Positions 5,925 through 7,931 of a stretch of DNA of 7,931 nucleotides are shown in pieces (position 1 is the first letter of the stretch; the number at the start of each line of letters is the position of its first letter). The stretch lies in contig DSCZ01000310.1 of assembly GCA_011048855.1 (NCBI GenBank), forward strand, positions 1 through 7,931. The letters are read 5' to 3'. The stretch is from Desulfobacteraceae bacterium (GTDB lineage Bacteria; Desulfobacterota; DSM-4660; Desulfatiglandales; Desulfatiglandaceae). The notes under the pieces were generated by a model. It saw only the letters and a list, made by a program, of their open reading frames with translations. It did not search any database and was not told the origin of the DNA. The translations under genes and the position numbers were made by a program.

Positions 5925-6214
5925 TTGTCTTCGGCTTTTTCCGCATGCCTCCTGGCCTGCGAAATGAGTTCCATCAACGACATAACCTTTGGTTCCGGCC
6001 GCCTGGTCACCAATTCTCTCCATTGCTCCCGGCTTAATTGGCTCTTCAAAAACTCTTCCACATCAAAATATGTATGCCAGCAGTCAAGAATTTTGAAGCA
6101 GGGTCGGCCCCGGTTTTCGACACGGCAATAAGAGAAATAAATCTGATGGCCCAACCTGGGGCACCTGATCTTGAAATCATCGTCGGGAGGGGTGACGTTT
6201 CGGTCCATTTTCAT
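5921..6214 (-). CDS. Small four-cysteine protein, probable metal-binding, function unknown
   Basis: This 97-residue protein has C18, C30, C39 and C45 in a CX11CX8CX5C arrangement inside a compact aromatic-rich region (CPRLGH, YFSYC, GRPCFKILDCW). That suggests a zinc- or iron-sulfur-binding knuckle. The C-terminal half (50-97) is charged and probably helical, with no membrane segment. I do not recognise the family. It starts 47 bases after the TrpB2 stop and its own stop overlaps the MocA-like start by ATGA, so it is likely co-translated with that enzyme and might act as its partner or in redox or metal handling. Codon 3 is a second ATG (6206-6208) with AGG eight bases upstream, so the protein may begin there. 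A hairpin covers the upstream region. Confidence 0.75.
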   Translation of the reverse strand: MKMDRNVTPPDDDFKIRCPRLGHQIYFSYCRVENRGRPCFKILDCWHTYFDVEEFLKSQLSREQWRELVTRRPEPKVMSLMELISQARRHAEKAEDK

Positions 6215-6222
6215 CGCCTGGC

Positions 6223-6252
6223 GGCGGCCGACCGTTCTTCCTGTCGACCGCC
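6223..6252 (-). promoter_or_regulatory. Intercistronic hairpin between TrpB2 and the four-cysteine gene
   Basis: In the minus-strand transcript GGCGGTCG (6245-6252) pairs with CGGCCGCC (6223-6230), giving eight pairs with one G-U and a 14-base loop that contains AGGAAG. It ends eight bases before the ATG at 6214. There is no U-tract, so it is more likely an mRNA processing, stability or translation element than a terminator. Confidence 0.3.
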
Positions 6253-6261
6253 GTCATTATT

Positions 6262-7641
6262 TTAAGTGGATTTAGATTGTCTGGGTTTGGGGAGTGAAGA
6301 AATCTCGCTTAGAGCTCTTTCTATTTCTTCGTCCCCGAGTTCGTGGTCCGAAAGCCTTCCCTGGAGAAACGCCTCGTAAGCCGCCATATCCACAAGCCCG
6401 TGGCCGCTCCAGTTGAACAGGATCACCTTCTCCTTGCCTTCTTCCTTGGCTTTGAGAGCCTCGCGGATGACCATTGCAATTGCATGGTTTGTCTCGGGGG
6501 CGCTTATAAAGGCTTCGGTACGGGCGAACGTTATCCCTGCGCGGAATGTTTCCAGCTGCGGAACAGCCTCGCCGCGAATCAACCCGTCCATGATCAACTG
6601 GCTGATCATCGGCGCCATTCCATGATACCTCAGCCCTCCTGCATGGATCGGCTCGGGGACGAAACCGTGCCCCAGCGTGTGCATCGCCATTAACGGGGTC
6701 AATTTCCCGGTGTCACCGAAATCATAAGCAAAAGGACCCTTGGTCATCGTCGGGCACGATGTCGGTTCGACACCGATGATGTCGATCTGCCTGCCTTCGA
6801 TCTTGTCTCGAACAAACGGAAACGCCATGCCGGCGAAATTGCTTCCACCACCGCAGCACCCGATGATCACGTCCGGGTACTCCCCCACAGACGCCATCTG
6901 TTTCTGGGTCTCGAGACCGTTCACCGTCTGGTGAAGCATAACATGATTAAGAACGCTGCCAAGTGAATATTTTGTATCTTCACTCATCACGGCAGCTTCC
7001 ACCGCTTCGCTGATCGCGATCCCCAAGCTCCCCGGAGAATCGGGGTTCTGTTCCAGGATCGCCCTGCCGGCGTTCGTTTCTTCGCTGGGACTCGCCACGC
7101 ACTTCGCTCCCCAGGTCTCCATCATAATACGCCGGTACGGCTTTTGCTGGAAACTTATCTTGACCATGAACACCTTGCATTCGAGCCCGAACATGCTGCA
7201 GCACATCGAAAGGGCGCTTCCCCACTGGCCGGCCCCCGTTTCTGTTGTCAACTTTTTGGTGCCGGAAATCTTGTTGTAGTAGGCCTGTGCGAGTGCGGTG
7301 TTCGGTTTGTGGCTCCCTGCCGGGCTTACCCCCTCGTTCTTGAAATAAATGCGGGCCGGTGTCTCCAGGTAGGCCTCAAGCCCGGAAGCACGGTAAAGCG
7401 GGGAGGGGCGCCATATGAGATATTTCTCAAGCACTGGTTCCGGGATGTCGATCCAGCGTTTGGTGCTCACTTCCTGTTCGATCAAAGGCATTGGAAATAT
7501 CGGAGCCAGGTCATCCGGCCCGATCGGCTGCCCGGTGCCCGGGTGCAATGGAGGCTCCATTGGTGTCGGCATGTCCGCCGCAAGATTGTACCACTGCCGG
7601 GGCAGTTCCGATTCGGGAAGTACAATTTTCTTTCTGTCCAT
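6262..7641 (-). CDS. trpB: TrpB2-type tryptophan synthase beta-like PLP enzyme
   Basis: This 459-residue PLP enzyme would condense indole with serine to form tryptophan. It is the longer TrpB2 form, which typically acts without a tight TrpA partner. The PLP lysine is K112 in GSHKPNTA (109-116), where classical TrpB has GAHKIN. The catalytic glutamate is E134 in TETGAGQWG (133-141), and the phosphate loop is CCGGGSN (262-268). The extended N-terminus (about 1-80) and the tail after about 430 fit TrpB2. No trpA or other trp gene is present, so indole salvage, or another beta-replacement, is possible. I chose the ATG at 7641 because GGAG lies five bases upstream; the frame reaching 7656 would begin at a TTG overlapping that site. 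It is first of a four-gene run that ends in the sigma-54 activator. Confidence 0.92.
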   Translation of the reverse strand: MDRKKIVLPESELPRQWYNLAADMPTPMEPPLHPGTGQPIGPDDLAPIFPMPLIEQEVSTKRWIDIPEPVLEKYLIWRPSPLYRASGLEAYLETPARIYFKNEGVSPAGSHKPNTALAQAYYNKISGTKKLTTETGAGQWGSALSMCCSMFGLECKVFMVKISFQQKPYRRIMMETWGAKCVASPSEETNAGRAILEQNPDSPGSLGIAISEAVEAAVMSEDTKYSLGSVLNHVMLHQTVNGLETQKQMASVGEYPDVIIGCCGGGSNFAGMAFPFVRDKIEGRQIDIIGVEPTSCPTMTKGPFAYDFGDTGKLTPLMAMHTLGHGFVPEPIHAGGLRYHGMAPMISQLIMDGLIRGEAVPQLETFRAGITFARTEAFISAPETNHAIAMVIREALKAKEEGKEKVILFNWSGHGLVDMAAYEAFLQGRLSDHELGDEEIERALSEISSLPKPRQSKST

Positions 7642-7684
7642 AACAACTCCTTTCAATTCACAATGTTGCCCCCGTCCCGTATCT

Positions 7685-7713
7685 CCGGAACCCTGCCCGA
7701 CAGGCTCTTCCGG
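7685..7713 (-). promoter_or_regulatory. Leader hairpin upstream of TrpB2 with a competing partner
   Basis: In the minus-strand transcript CCGGAA (7708-7713) pairs with TTCCGG (7685-7690) around an inner CCTG/CAGG stem (7701-7704 with 7692-7695). GTCCCG (7711-7716) can instead pair with CGGGAC (7674-7679). The two outer pairings share bases 7711-7713, so they exclude each other at their edges. Such alternatives occur in attenuators, but no U-rich terminator stretch is present. Confidence 0.35.
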
Positions 7714-7784
7714 GACCCGCAGTTATACTGATCATACCTCCGCTTGGATACCCGAATTTTGGCTTGGTGGGGGATTTCCTTTGA

Positions 7785-7814
7785 CTTATAGGATAAACGA
7801 CCGCCTTTAGTCAA
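7785..7814 (-). promoter_or_regulatory. Predicted sigma-70 promoter for the TrpB2 operon
   Basis: On the minus strand, -35 TTGACT (7809-7814) and -10 TATAAG (7785-7790) are separated by 18 bases, each box matching consensus at five of six positions. This is the best promoter match in the window. Transcription would start near 7778, giving a leader of about 137 bases. An inverted repeat TCAAG-N5-CTTGA (7811-7825) overlaps the -35 box and could be an operator. Confidence 0.55.
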
Positions 7815-7844
7815 GAAATGCTTGAGGCCCCTGGAGCCCCGGTG

Positions 7845-7867
7845 CGGCCGGAAGAAAAAGCCGGCCG
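7845..7867. other. GC-rich inverted repeat upstream of the TrpB2 promoter
   Basis: CGGCCGG (7845-7851) and CCGGCCG (7861-7867) form a perfect seven-pair stem around a purine-rich nine-base loop. Neither strand has a T-tract beyond the stem. It could be the end structure of a gene beyond the window or an upstream regulatory site. A weaker stem, ACTCCG (7906-7911) with CGGAGT (7921-7926), lies closer to the edge. No gene was found between 7736 and 7931. Confidence 0.3.
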
Positions 7868-7931
7868 TGCGGGCCAGGCCAGAATTTCATTTCGGCACTC
7901 CGGATACTCCGACGCAGATACGGAGTCAGAG

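Noticed and set aside
5925..6023. 33-codon N-terminal extension of the MocA-like protein
   Set aside because: It lies inside the four-cysteine gene, and the ATG at 5924 forms the same ATGA overlap used at the next junction.
7642..7656. Upstream TTG start for TrpB2
   Set aside because: The TTG overlaps the AAAGGAG that serves the ATG at 7641.

Overview
The window looks like a piece of a mesophilic Gram-negative chromosome of moderate GC. It is most consistent with a deltaproteobacterial (Desulfobacterota-type) genome. The grounds are the sigma-54 activator with a degenerate receiver, the archaeal-type pyruvoyl arginine decarboxylase beside a deoxyhypusine-synthase homologue, the stand-alone TrpB2, and degenerate GAYNNC hexamer arrays of a kind I associate with that group. 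The taxonomic call is inference only. No mobile element, CRISPR array, tRNA or rRNA was seen.

Layout. (1) 1-427, minus: the N-terminal 142 codons of an aspartate-carbamoyltransferase-like enzyme, cut by the window edge, with a sigma-70-like promoter and two palindromes upstream (486-580). (2) 612-839, plus: a small two-helix membrane protein, the only gene on this strand. (3) 840-1107: an intergenic stretch with two hexamer arrays flanking a strongly folded, REP-like palindromic segment. (4) 1108-3682, minus: a tight three-gene polyamine operon, pyruvoyl arginine decarboxylase, then deoxyhypusine-synthase-like homospermidine synthase, then agmatinase. (5) 3683-3900: its leader, with a predicted promoter, a GC-rich hairpin beside the ribosome binding site and the terminator of the upstream operon. 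(6) 3901-7641, minus: a second likely operon, TrpB2, a four-cysteine small protein, a MocA-like nucleotidyltransferase and a sigma-54 activator. The last three genes overlap by ATGA junctions. (7) 7642-7931: its promoter and a leader that can fold into alternative hairpins.

How the genes work together. The polyamine operon holds a complete predicted route: arginine is decarboxylated to agmatine (PdaD), agmatine is hydrolysed to putrescine and urea (SpeB), and putrescine is converted to sym-homospermidine by the DHS-family enzyme (SpeY type). It uses the pyruvoyl decarboxylase in place of the PLP-dependent SpeA. The upstream operon puts a possible molybdopterin cytidylyltransferase and a cysteine-rich protein of unknown function in direct translational linkage with a sigma-54 activator whose receiver domain lacks the acidic pocket and conserved lysine, so it probably does not respond to ordinary phosphorylation. 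Three supplied reading frames were shortened here on ribosome-binding-site and overlap evidence: SpeY to 3104, MocA-like to 5924, TrpB2 to 7641.
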